From contig NC_030989.1 of assembly GCF_000149955.1 (NCBI RefSeq), forward strand, positions 699,079 through 763,078: DNA of 64,000 nt, written 5' to 3'. Numbering within the stretch: position 1 is the stretch's first letter; each line of letters starts with the position of its first letter. Positions 1 to 12,100 of the stretch are shown here, in pieces. A model generated the notes under the pieces. The model saw only the letters and a list, made by a program, of their open reading frames with translations. It had not been told where the DNA came from and did not search any database. Position numbers and translations under genes: made by a program. The stretch comes from Fusarium oxysporum f. sp. lycopersici 4287. Taxonomy: Eukaryota > Ascomycota > Sordariomycetes > Hypocreales > Nectriaceae.

Positions 1-110
1 AAGTGGGATAAAGAGCATGATCGCCAGGCCAAGGAATGATGAGGACTGCATAGGGGGCCAGGATGTTATGCGGGGGATCCTGTACCATGCGGGAGGACAA
101 CGCGCCGTCT

Positions 111-120
111 TATTTATATA
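111..120 (+). promoter_or_regulatory. TATA-like box of the beta-lactamase-like gene
   Basis: A TATTTATATA stretch lies about 80 bp before the ATG at 196. Position and composition fit a core promoter; no transcript evidence is available. Confidence 0.4.
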
Positions 121-195
121 GGACGCATTCATTTCATTCATTAACAGCCGATTGAGTCCTGTATTCATCGCTTCAGTCTTTGGGAGACTTACAAG

Positions 196-2052
196 ATGAA
201 GATCCAAGTGCAGCCTCTGCCTCTTTTGCTTTTACTCACTGGCGATGTACTCGCTGCAAAGAACTACCATTGTCCTCCAATTGGTCCAGTCCTCCCTGCG
301 CCAACAAACCCAAGCTCACATCAAAATGTGAAAAATGCCATTGAAGCTATCACAGAAACTATAAAGGCCTATTCAAGCCTTCTGCATAGCTCGGCTGTAT
401 CAGTTGGCGTCGCGTCAATCTACGAAGACAAACCCTTGCTGGATTTTCATCACACACCAGAGAACTTGGATCCTCGAGGCGTAAGCAAGATCGATGCCGA
501 CTCGGTTTATCGCATTGGTAGTATCTCGAAGGCGTATACTACCCTCGCTGCGCTCAAACTCAAGAGAGTGGGCATGCATGATCCGGTGACGAAATATGTC
601 CCTGAATTGAGGAAGTTGAACAAGCAGCAGAGTGAGAATAATGCGATCACGACTGTCGATTGGGATAAGGTATCGCTGCAGGCTCTTGCATCACACATGG
701 GAGGCATGCCTGCTGATTGTGAGTTTTGAGTTCAATGAGAAATCAGATACTGATGCGTGGTAGTGGTGACGGATTTGACGAGCTTCAGGAATTGGACTGA
801 CCTGGGTCTTCCTGCGGCGCATGATGTCTTAGGATGTGCTGGCCTGGTTGGAATACCTCCCTGCGACGTTCAAGGTGAGTTAACAACCAACACTCAAAAA
901 CAAAACTGACCGGCATAGATTTCTGGGACAACTTTGGCAAACGGCCTCCGACTTTTGCACCTTGGGGCAACCCCGTGTACTCAAACATCGCCTTCTTCGT
1001 TATGAGCTTGGTCATAGAGAGAGTCTCAGGACAGTCATATGAAGAGTTTGTGCAAAAGAATGTGCTTGATGTTGCGGGGATGAAGAGTACGACTTATGCG
1101 AAGCCTGATGACTCTGTGGGGGCTATTGGACCTGACGACATTTTCTGGAATACTTCTATCGGTATCCTTAGCCCGTGCGTCTCCTTCATTCTGGGTGTAG
1201 TGGTCTTTAGCTAACTTGCACAGGGCTGGTTCGTTCTACTCATCAACAAAGGACCTCCTCGCTTTCGGATCTTCCATCCTCAAGCACGAGTTCTTAGACC
1301 TGCCAGAAACAAATAAGTGGCTCAAACCTGTGACTTTTACCAGTGGCAGGGGGCAATTTATCGGCGCGCCCTGGGAGATTGTGCGATCTAATAAGCTGAC
1401 CTCTGACGAACGGGTGGTCAATGTCTACACCAAAGGAGGCGATATAGGAACCTATCATTCCATTTTTGCAATGATTCCAGACTATGGTATAGTTATAAGT
1501 GTATTAGTGGGAGGACCCGAGATTGCGGGAGGTCTTCCTCTGGTTTTCTTCTCACTGATCACAAAGGCTCTTGTGCCCGCTCTCGAAGCAGCAGGTAAAG
1601 ACCAAGCGAAGAAGACATTTGCAGGGACCTACATCAATGAAGATACAAATTCGACTCTCGTTCTCGACGTCGATGACGATGGTCCAGGGCTGAGTATCAC
1701 AAAGTGGATAGTCCGCGGAACAGACGTCTCGACACACTGGCTTCACTATCTCTCCGTGCTCAACCCCAACGTACCTAAAATCTCACTATCTGGGCGATTA
1801 TATCCTACAGATCTTACAGCGGGGAACAGGACAGAGTGGAGAGCAATGTTTAGAATTGGTACGGCGAATCAAATTGGGATGCAGGAGGGGTTGTTGTTCT
1901 GGGAGGATGCGAGTTGTATGAGTTGGGCGATGATAGATAGAGCAGCGTATGAGTTCTTGGGATTAGATGAGATGGTGTTTGAGAGTGAGGATGGAAGGGC
2001 GGAGGAGGTTGAGCTGGTGGGATTCAAGACTACCCTCAAGAAGGCTAAGTAG
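196..2052 (+). CDS. Secreted beta-lactamase-like serine hydrolase
   Basis: Exons 196-718, 764-874, 919-1174 and 1224-2052 join in frame to 572 aa; all introns are GT-AG and 44-49 nt. The N terminus has a hydrophobic signal peptide (PLPLLLLLTGDVLAA), so the enzyme is probably secreted. The class C beta-lactamase/penicillin-binding fold is shown by the catalytic S-x-x-K tetrad (Ser109-Ile-Ser-Lys112, after YRIGS) and the Y-x-N motif (Tyr232-Ser-Asn234, in PVYSNIAFF). In fungi this family (Pfam Beta-lactamase, LACTB-like) includes esterases, D-aminopeptidases and lactamases, so the substrate cannot be named. The C-terminal 150 or so residues form a less conserved beta-rich extension typical of the secreted fungal members. 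The start is the first in-frame ATG, directly before the signal peptide. It stands alone, with no co-oriented partner nearby. Confidence 0.88.
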
Positions 2053-3413
2053 AAGTATGCTGAACATGTGTATTCTGTCTATATCAGATGTGCCAAAGTT
2101 CACCAAATCGCTTTCGTTGACGTCGATCGTTATGTTGAGTATAGTGGTCGTTAGATGTATACCATAGACTGTTTGTATAATCAAGAATGTTGAGTGTAGT
2201 GTCATGTCAAAGACGAGGTGTCGAAACGTTGATGAGAGGCATCGTGCATGGGAAGGCCACAGCGTATTGGGTGTCGAATGTCAGACGTCGAGGGTGCAAG
2301 GTAGGGGATCGAAGAAGAACAGATTCTTCTGTAAGAAATTGTCATTAACTTAACAGAAAATGTAGATGAAAGTAAAACGTACCCTGGCTTCGACCAGAAT
2401 TAGATGATGACCTTCTGCGGAAGCAGTGCCAGAAAACGAGAATGAAGGTGGGGACGTTGACTAACACGCCAACAGTGGCGACTATGACTTCCACAGGCAT
2501 AGCCATGCTGCGAAGGTTGGTACTTGAAAGACGGTAATTTGAGCTTAGAAGAAGGATAGAGCAGTTAGGCAGTCAATAGGGAGTTTTGTATCATGGAAAG
2601 TCAACAATTTAGATGAGAAGCAAGTGGGAGTAAGAGTTGATATATACATCCATTTCGGCAAAGCGAATTTTGGCCCTTGTTGGTACCGGTCGTACCGCTA
2701 CATCCTGGCAGCGGCGGTGGCACATGTTGTGCTTTTGGTAAAACATTTGAACGCGAATTTGGCCGTCCAATCATGGCTATTCCATGTTTATAGGTAGTTT
2801 TTGGTTGTATCCTCTCTGTGGTAAAGAAAGCAGGGAGACCTGTATTCTTTCATCTAAAGACCTAGGTTAGGAATACACGGCTCAAATTCATCATGGTACA
2901 TTTGGCATATCAAAATGACTGAAAATGTACTCAAATCTAATGTTGAAGCCTCGGGCTAGATGGCTCACTCTGTTCACAGAAGCGGTCTCATGAAGGTGAC
3001 ATACTAGTCTATACGTTGAAGTCGGAGCAAATTACAGAAACCGCTTCCTGATACGTCAACCCCAAAAGGAGATGCCTCGTAAGGTGGTGGTAGTCGGTTG
3101 TTGAGGAGGTGTGATATAACGAAACGCGAATTTTGGCCGCCAATCAGCGACTTGACAACTCAGCCTCACTGGGCCGCTGTTTGGTGGCCACGCCCTTCAA
3201 ATCAGGCTCTAACAGGGCATGAATAAAACGAGAATTTTGGACAGACGTTAGCCTTGAGTAGGTACTCATGTACCTATCTTGAGTAATCGAAAGCCTGATG
3301 ATGAAAAGGGTCTGACCCTCCCACCCATTCTGAACTTCCTGCCATACTCGCTTCACTCAGCATTTACAAGAGCTCCTTATTCCAAGACTTTTGTTCATTC
3401 TAACGACCTCAAT
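2053..3413. other. Intergenic region with a repeated short motif
   Basis: No supportable gene. The stretch between the hydrolase and the ankyrin pseudogene holds four copies of a GCGAATTTTGGCC-like motif, listed separately. ORFs here are short and lack recognisable domains. Confidence 0.5.
2663..3240 (+). repeat. Four dispersed copies of a GCGAATTTTGGCC-like motif
   Basis: Copies at 2663-2675 (GCGAATTTTGGCC), 2753-2764 (one T fewer), 3126-3138 (exact) and 3229-3240 (CGAGAATTTTGG, diverged), all on the same strand. The second and third copies are also followed by a CCAATCA sequence (about 2767 and 3140), so the shared unit is about 25 bp. They lie within 760 bp upstream of the decayed Clr5-ankyrin gene. 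They could be its promoter elements or traces of a small repeat; function is unknown. Confidence 0.55.
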
Positions 3414-6400
3414 ATGCCCCAGACATTGAAAATCCCGCCTGCTCGATGGAAAGCCCAAAGGGGTCGCATAACTGAGCTATACGTCAACCAAGACAAAACC
3501 CTCGATGAGGTTATCCAGATCATGGCGAAATCTGGATTCCATGCCACGTAAGTCAGATTGGTGCCAGTTGGATATTAAACATCTGAAAATAGGTTAGAAA
3601 GCCCCAATACATTCGAAAAGTGAATGTTTAACTGGAAGCTGCAAAAGAATTACACCAAAAAGAAATGGCAGCATGCAAGGGCTTTGGTCACCAAGCGTCA
3701 GGCTGAGGGAAAATTGACGGAACTCAGCATTGGTGGTAAAGTGATCTCAGAGAAGAAGAGGAAGAAAGGACTGAGAAGATATCGTGCTTCACAAATCGAA
3801 GAAGATTGTAAGCGCAATGTGCCCGAGTACAGAAACCTGCTAATCCATCGTGTTCATGAAGTCGTTGGTACTAGTACCTGTGGCGTGGTTGCTTTAACAC
3901 CGCCATCATCCAACTCCATGGTCGTTCTCATCAACGGACTCCCGTGGTTGAACTTCCGGGAAAGCTTCAATGACCTAAGTGAGTTTGGTCTTAGCCTAAT
4001 CGTTCTATGCCAATACTGACGCAACGAAGTCAAGAGTCGACCACCACTATTCAGCCCAAACCAACAGAATGGCTGACTTGATATTTTGGAACTGGCAAGT
4101 CCATTACTGTCGGACGTCTATGTCAATGGGGAAGTGGCCACAAGAAGTCTGCCACTATTAGAGCCACACAAACTCGTCTCCGATTTGGTCTCAGAATACC
4201 TTGACATAACACGACAGAGACTGTTTGAACTGGTGCCAATATTGGAAAACTCTCTGATAAGCCTTCGACAACAAGAGCCGCTGTGGTTGCAAATTTTCAA
4301 CTCGCTCGTGTTTCTTTGCTCTAATAATTTGATGGGACTTGAAGAGTCCTCTTACGAGCTTCTTCAAATTGCCATCTCGAGTGGCTTTCTCTTGAACATG
4401 AAGCGTCTACTTACTATAAAGGGACCAAGCGTCGAAATATTTGGAAGACACCTTCTCTTTATGGCGCTCGGAGTTGAAGAAAGCGAAGGAATAGAATTAA
4501 TGCGTTTCTTACTCGGGTCGGGGTTCAGCCCTGACAGCATTGATCCGTGTACCAGACGCTCTGCGCTCTACCAAGCCGTGAAACTGAAAAACCGGGACGC
4601 CGTTCATCTCCTTCTCACCTTTGGGGCGGATCCAGATGCGAAGGTTGAAGGCACCGAAGGCGACACACTCGATAGCCCTGTAAATTGCGCCATTGATTTA
4701 CCTGGCAATGGAGTAATTGCAAAGACGTTGATCGACTTTGGAGCAAACATCAATTCCGGATCTCCCGAACCCCCTTTTCGGGCTGTCAGAAAAAGGAACT
4801 CGGCCCTCACAAGGCACATGCTGAAGGCTGGTGCAGACCCAAAACGGTTACTAGGAGGAGGCCTTTCATTGATATACTCTGCAATCTATCGTCACGATTG
4901 GAGCCTGGTCAACTGGTTGATTGAGGCGGGAGTCAACTCGGACCTTTTGGTTGAGGAACTTCAGGATGCGGATCTTGAATTTCTGAAACGTGAACTTACC
5001 CGCTGCCTCGCGGGCCCATTTTGTACTCCCATCCAGCTAGCAGTACTTAGAGGCAATGGCAACATTGTCAAGAGACTCATCGAGGGCGGCGCAGCTATGG
5101 ATAAATTTATCGAGCCAGAGATGCTCGAGAATATAGGCCATCGACTTTCAACACCCATCCACCGCAACGGCATTGCAAATGGCGTGCTTCTTACCTATAA
5201 GAGATCAAAGGAAAAGTCAATTGATCGAAGCTTTGTTGGATAGGGGAGCAGATGTTAATGCTCTTCCAGGGGAGGAGGGAGGGAGAACAGCAATGCTGGC
5301 TGCAGCTGAATCTGGGGATTATGACCTCCTCAAGCTACTCTGGAGTAAAGGCGGCAATGCCTTTGCCTCTGTTGCTACAAAGAATGGATTGTCGGTTTTC
5401 GAAGCCGCATTGAAGTCTGGCTCCGCTAAGCTTGTGACTGACGTGTATTCTTGGAACTGGGGAGTCACTGTGATTGCCCCAGTATCCTTGAAGGAACGAA
5501 TTACCTAGAAAAAGCAGTGTCCACGGGCGACATACAAATTCTTCACGCGGTGTTGGAGCTTTGGAGTCGCCAAGAGTTGCATTGGCCGAAAGAATTCATT
5601 TCGTCCGCCCTTAAAGTCCCCGTCCGGAATGGTTTCACGTACCTTACTCAGGTTCTCGACGCCGGCTCATTTACCATCGCCGAAGAAGATGCCACCTCCA
5701 TGATATGCGAATCGATATGGAGTGGTGATAAGAGAACATTTGACTTGTTGAATGAGCGTTTCGTCGAGTCTGAGCTTGACTGCCCCCAGCATGGATATCC
5801 AACACCTCTCTGGCTAGCATTGCACGAAGACAACTATTACATGGCACAACATTTGATCAAAGCTGGAGCGGCTCCTAACCAACCATCATTGACTATGTGG
5901 CGCAAAAAAGGCTGTTTCGGTCATATAATATCCGAAATGCCACTGCAGCAGGCCTTACGTCGAGTTGACAGCAGGTTTATAGAAATTCTCGTCGACAAAG
6001 GGGCAGACATACATTGCTTGATCGATGGTAGCCAAACACCGCTTCTTATTTCCCTTCGAAGAAAATATGAAAGTGCCGCTGTGATTTTGCTCTCTAAAGG
6101 AGCAAATCCAAATGCAATGGACATTTTGGGTGAAGAAACTGCGCTTGGGCTTGCCCTTAACCAAGGCGCCTCGCTCTCAACAATCCAGTCACTTATACAC
6201 TATGGCGCTGATATCAATAAGCCCTCAAAGTGGGGGACACCACTTCAACAAGTCGCAAGAGAAGGCTTTTTGTCCCATGCTCTACAGAGATGCCAATTGC
6301 TTCTCACAGCTGGCGCCGACGTCAATGCTTCAACTGGAAGGACTGCACCTCAACTAGCAGTCGACAGTAACAGACTGGAGCTAGCTGAGCTTCTTATTGA

Positions 6401-7213
6401 CAGAGGCGCTGATATCAATGCATCAGAGGCTGGGATGACTGCACTTGAGACGGCCACCAAGAATAACAATACATACCTGGCAAAGCTGCTTGTCAAAGCT
6501 GGCGCCGATGTGAACATTTCCACGACTGGAACCAGTGTACTTCAATTGGCTATGAGCAAGAAGAACGTGGAGCTGGTCAAGCGCTCTCTTGAAAATGGTG
6601 CTAATGTCAATGATTCCGAAATTCGGGAGACTGCACTCCAGACAGCTGCAGATCTGGGGAACTTGGAATTGGTAAAGCATCGCATTGGCCGGGCTTGCCA
6701 ATACCGCCGCGACGCATGGAAACATTGAGATCGTTAAGGATCACGTCAAACGTGGAGCCTCGATCAATGAAGAGGCTAGCCTTCACTACAAAGCGAGAGC
6801 TCTCGGACATGCAGTTGTGAACGACCATACTCAGATAGCCATATCTCTGATCGAAAACGGAGCGTCGGTCAATGAAAATTCAGGCTACTGTGGCGGGGCC
6901 ACAATGCTTCAGCTCGCCGCAGCATATGGGAATTACCAGATTGTCACTTGTCTCGTTGAAAATGGGGCGGCAGTCAATGCAGCACCCGCAACTGTTCGAG
7001 GTGCAACTGCTCTTCAATATGCAGCGATCGTTGGTGACATCAAGATAGCTATTTTCCAGAATGGGGCTCATGTCAACGCGAAAGAAGCAGATGTTGATGG
7101 AAGAACTGCACTTGAAGGAGCAGCAGAGCATGGTCGACTTGATATAGTCGTTTGCAGAGGCTAAATACCATAACGTCATTGCCAGGATATTGAGAGACTA
7201 TAACAGGCCATAA
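3414..7213 (+). pseudogene. Decayed Clr5-domain / ankyrin-repeat protein gene
   Basis: The reading starts at ATG 3414 with a Clr5 domain (PPARWKAQRGRI... then KLQKNYTKKKW after an intron at about 3548-3592). It continues into a long series of ankyrin repeats (many GADVNA/GADINA-like loops, 4500-7150) and a conserved-looking tail ending at 7213. The gene is broken repeatedly. An in-frame TGA at 3621-3623 stands where the family has a charged residue before the Clr5 helix. A TGA at 4079-4081 stands where PTEWLTW would need Trp. Frame breaks occur near 4086, 5200, 5500, 6675 (with apparent loss of part of an ankyrin unit) and 7147. No set of GT-AG introns repairs all of these. The two stops fit C-to-T type changes (CGA to TGA; TGG to TGA on the other strand), as made by repeat-induced point mutation, but the indels need ordinary decay. 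An intact gene would encode about 1200 aa. In fungi such proteins are large paralogous families, often subtelomeric. Confidence 0.82.
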
Positions 7214-7337
7214 TTTCTACGAGGGAGGGTTCAAGCAAATATGTCATTGATGATTGTATTCATAGGTTATTGAGACTGTGTTGCTGCAAACTTGAAGTGT
7301 CATGTCTAAGCTAGCTGTTCTGGGCAACCAAGTCATT

Positions 7338-9029
7338 TTAAGCTTCCTCCTTGTTCTTGTTTCTCTCATCCATCTCGACCTGCTCAACACTAGCAGTCTC
7401 AATATCCTTCTTTTGGTGCTGAGGAAGGTCTCCGTCGTGGACACCAGCAACAGCATGCTCAAAGGCACGGCCGCGCTTTTCAGGACCAAACATAGTGGTG
7501 AACATGATACCGAGAGCAATGATAGCAGTGGCGACGCCCATCACAGGACCATAAGCCTCAACCTTGTCGCCGTTCTTGAGTGTGACGAATGTCTTTTCGG
7601 CGACGGCGTTGACAATCTGAGCTGAAGGAGATGAGATCATGTTGCCGATCTGGTAAGTGACACCAGGGAATGAAGATCGGAAGGCAGGAGGCGACAGCTC
7701 GTTGAGATGAATGGGAATGACACCCCAGGCTCCCTGAACGAAGAACTGGATGAAGAAGCCAGAAGCACTCAGTCCTCTCTCGGTTGTGGGGAGAATCCAG
7801 GCCGGGATCATGAGGGCAGACATGAAAGCTGACACGATGATGGCACGGCGACGACCAACAAACTGGCTCAGGTAACCAATGATTGTACCACCAACGCAAG
7901 CGCCAGTCTTCATGAGAATTGAGGCACGAGAAGCAGCAGAGTTATTTAGTTCCTTCTGCTCCAACATGAAGGTAGTGTAGGAGTCTTGAGAAGTGTGCGA
8001 GTAGTAGTTGAACCAGGTCATGAGGAAACAACAGTAAACGCACATCTTCCACTCGGCGATGAGCATCTTCTTGCAGTCTGCCCAGAAAGCACCGGGTGTG
8101 GAAGACTTCTTGCCCTTGGCGCGGGCTTCGAGAAATTGTTGGGACTCGGGGAAGAAGATACGAATGATACCGACGGCAATTGAGATACCAGCTGATCAAT
8201 GTTAGTAAAGATTAAATGATAGGTCTTGACTATGTTGACTTACCGGCAATCCAGAAAACGGTCTTCCAACTCTCAGTGCTACCTCCAACGCCAAGGTTGG
8301 CGCATGCAGCCAAGACGTAGCCGAAAGAGTAGCCCTGCTGCAAAATACCGGACATCAAGCCTCGAGCGTTGGAGCTAGAGCGATATTAGCACGGAAATAA
8401 AAACATTCTCCAAACTTGGCAAACTTGGCATGGTGAAGTTCAATTGGGGTAGGGTTAACTTACGGGCACGACTCGAGAGCCATGGCGATAGCATTGCCGT
8501 AGACTCCGCCCATGAAAAGACCGAAAAGACTTCGCACGGCGAGGAATTGTTGAAAGGTTGTGCTGTAGATGGTGGCGATCTGAAGGACACCGAGGATGAT
8601 CATGTTGAAGACCATGGGCCACTTGCGTCCCCATTTATCACCAGCGAGACCAAACATGGCTGCGCCGACAGATCGGAGGAGGAGAGTGAGGGTGATGGCG
8701 GTGGTGATGGAGGTCTTGCTGGTGTCATAGTAAACAGAGAGCTTCTTGGTCTGGATAGACAGAGCATGGAAGTCGAAAGCATCAGCAGTCCAGGCACAGA
8801 ATCCTACAAGGAAAAAGATCCAATCCTTGCCAGAAAGCTGAGCCATTAGACTGATGGGGTTCTTGATGGGATCTGGGTCCCGCCATTCAGTGGTCTCTTC
8901 GCCATGCTCGTTGGTGATCACGACGCGCTGCTTCCAGATGAAGAGATCACTGAGAGCTTGCTTAGCTGTGGGAATGACACCCTTGACCACAGGGCCAGCG
9001 GGCTCGCCTGCAGATGGTTGCTTGACCAT
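7338..9029 (-). CDS. JEN1-type carboxylate/lactate permease (MFS, SHS family)
   Basis: Exons 9029-8464, 8374-8244 and 8191-7338 join in frame to 516 aa, the usual size of fungal Jen1-like proton symporters for lactate, pyruvate and other monocarboxylates. The N-terminal cytosolic part carries the family's KNPISLMAQLSGKDW stretch. TM1 follows with FLVGFCAWTADAFDFHALS, matching the SHS-family WT.DAFDF signature. The MFS loop motif GDKWGRKWP sits between TM2 and TM3, and the exon 1/2 junction reads ESCPSNARGLMSG. The C-terminal tail is hydrophilic (Lys/Glu-rich), as in Jen1 where it takes part in turnover. The protein belongs in the plasma membrane. Jen1 genes are normally glucose-repressed; the upstream region has GTGGGG-type CreA-like sequences (for example near 9295), which is only suggestive. 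Several long plus-strand ORFs here are antisense shadows. Confidence 0.9.
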
Positions 9030-9120
9030 TGTAAAGATGCTTATACCGGTCTTGAGGGGAGAAGGGAGTAAGGAAGTGATGATGGTTGGGGAGAATTGAG
9101 TTTACGAGGAGAAGAGGGGG

Positions 9121-9130
9121 GATTTATATC
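9121..9130 (-). promoter_or_regulatory. TATA-like box of the carboxylate permease
   Basis: Read on the minus strand as GATATAAATC, about 95 bp before the permease start codon. Confidence 0.4.
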
Positions 9131-12100
9131 CTCTTTGCGCAACGCCAGCCACGACCGCAGATCACAGCAACAAGCTTAATGTGTTATCTCCGATTACAGC
9201 ATCACTAGTCCCCTGCCCTACCATACCATGCAGTGTAATGGTAACATACAGGCCAACATGTCGCACCAACACAAAACCCTAGAGTTACAGTAGACGTGGG
9301 GAGGGTCTCGAAGTTGGGGTACTCGTCTAGCGGATCATGCCCGTGAACAGAAAGTGAGGTGACCACCCTGGCTTTGTCTGTTCCCCGCAGAGCGAAGGAA
9401 GTATGGGGATGGAGAAGGGATTATCATTTGTTGAGCCGGGTGAGAACGGAGGGAGGAAAGATTTTGGTTTGTTGACTGGGATCAAGGTTGAGAGTTTGTT
9501 GTCTGTGTATGCGGGGGAGAAGAGGATGACACCGGATCCGCAAGTTATACGAATGAACGAGTTTATACAAGATAATGTGACAAGAATACTACGTAGTCAA
9601 TCTTTTCGATGCTTTTGCTGTGTTGTCTTGTTTTTGGGTGTCTCGTTATATGACATATCCCCTCTCGCCATATCCTATGACGCTGTATCACTCCATCACC
9701 CACCAAGAGAAGGTTGGAAGCCATGAAACACAATTGGTCACATGGGATTAATCACCAAGATGACAACCCCGTTCGCATACATACAACAGGTGGGCACCTC
9801 CAAAACGTGCGGAGAGGCCGAGCCAGGCCTATTCGGCAATACGGCACCGCTATGCTTCTCAGTGTAACTGCCGATCACCCCGGAATTTACGCTTATACCA
9901 CTTTAACGTTAGGGTTTGACATAACATTTTAAGGCTCCTTGTTAAGCTTACCTTGCACTGTGAAATATGGGGCCATCACACCCACTGACTCTGCGGGGAG
10001 AGACAACTGATACCTAAACCACCAGCAGGCTAGCAAGGGCAGAAGGGTAGAACTTTTTTCACAGTCCCCGCTTACGCTGTAACTCACTACAGAGAAAACA
10101 GAAACAAGTGGAGGCAGAATTGGGGGAGGTACATGCCGAGTCTCCATCTCGATAAGTGACCTTAGCGTTGGAGGTGAAAGGTATTGGCGTTTTCTTGGTT
10201 ACATCTACAAGTCTACTGGGCCTGAGGGTGCACTTGGAGGTGTAGCGATGACCCATGGTGGTGTTGGTTTAATCCCTCGTTGGTCCATGCTTACATGCAT
10301 CGTCTGTCTGAGTTAGGATTGTTCTGGAAGTTGATCGCCGTGGCACTTCTGTAACATCGCTCCTCTTTCGCCAGTCACTTTTGCAGTCCGACTGTTTTTC
10401 TTGGTTGACGATCATTTCGACGGGATGACCTCACTAAGTGCGTCTTGGCTGACTCGGGAAATAATCGCCTTGGCGCCGAGACACTTTCTCGATGAGGAAA
10501 TCCGTCGCATCGCAGCCGACTTCATTCATTGTTGACCAACGGTTTATCTTCTGGCACGTTTGTCGCTAAAGACCAGCCAAGTTATCGCGAGACGTTATGG
10601 ACGACTACTAGAGATAAGAGACAACATAAGAATGTCAAAGCTTTACGAGTCAAGTCTCCTGAGTCAATCTTCCCTCCGTCTTTCCCCCAAGTGAACAAGG
10701 ATTCCCTCCTCGGTTGGAGATTGAATCGCGGGGCTAGGCTGCATCTGCTTCTTTAGTCACAATCTCCGATCAGCATTAACCCAACAAAGTAATTGGCTAG
10801 AAAAGTCGACGCACTCTTCATCGCACTGATTGGTTCTTAACCCGCAAAGTCTCGACGTTCTAGTGGCGGCTCGTACGATATCTCCAACCTCCACTTGAGG
10901 GGAACGATGCCTCTATCTTGGGGTTTCGAATGCCCGAGGTTAATGCAATATTGACTCCGTACTGAGATCCGGGGTATCTGGGGCTGTTACGCTTGTTCAA
11001 CAGTGGGAGATTAGGGTTCGTGTCAGAGACAACGCATGGGAAATGTCGGGAGCACAATGTAACAGAGCCCAAAGTGCTACAGTTCCAGACCCCGACGATG
11101 CATCGAGACTGGAGACACAAACGAAAATCTCCTATCATCCCAAGCGCCCGCACCTCTAGCGTTTTCGAGAACATTTCCCAATTATAACTCATACAGCTCT
11201 TCTCCACGCGTTGGCAACCTTCTTCTCCAAATTGTGGCAAACTTACCCCTGCCAATACGTGGAATGCTTCCGCTTCTACCTTGATAAGCATGTATGCTTT
11301 TTATTCGGATCATTTCGGAATGTGGGAGAATGGTATCATGATAGTGAAGTTTTGTTATCATGAAAAAGGGAATGAGCTGTTTTGATGTCTGTTTTGAGTG
11401 ATCTTCCCCATAAAGAAGCTCAGATGTTTCCGTAGGTCCGAGATCTTAAATCTCAACCCCATAATCTGAATCTTTCTCCAGGTGTTAACCATGTCCGTCA
11501 TACCACAGCTGCAGACTCCCCAGAATATGGTCCTCAGATCACCTGATTTGAGATACAGCTGAGATGAATCCTTCGTTAATCTTGTGTTATGGGGCTGTGA
11601 TCAGATGTTAGCTGTGCATTGGAGACGCTTTGACTCCAACTTCGTAAACGCGCGGAACTACGATTCCGTGGCAAGAGATAGTCTGATACTGGGGTCATGT
11701 TGTTGTGATTCGACGGTGATGTGATTTGGGGTAATGGTTCCCAGACTATCGTTGAGGCATTATGGAGTAGTGTCTAAATTGTGAGCTAGGTATGTCACCC
11801 TCGTGGCTTAAAGTTTATGCTCAAGCCTTCTGTTAGTGACGGAGACTAGTCATCCCTTGTAATACTCTCTGGACCAAACAGCAGGGTTGGACGCGTAGCA
11901 AGGTCGGTTGCGCAAGATCGAAACCATCCCAGCTATCTCCACTGACATTCAGACGACAAGTCTAGAAGACCATGTCCCGAGACATCCGAAACTTCTAGAC
12001 TGAACTATCTTGAGTGCACTACACGTGGTGTTATTGGAATTGTTTCACTGGTTTCAAGCCACTGAATTATGTATGGTTGAGTCGCCGCTTCGGTTCGTGA

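Noticed and set aside
3548..7164. Explaining the ankyrin gene breaks by introns
   Set aside because: Only the breaks near 3548 and 3979 have usable GT-AG sites; the TGA codons and later frame switches have none that preserve ankyrin repeats.
8430..8849. Plus-strand ORF of 139 codons
   Set aside because: Antisense of the carboxylate permease first exon.
10860..11291. Minus-strand ORF of 143 codons in the gene desert
   Set aside because: No recognisable motif, signal or splice partners; kept only as part of the desert description.
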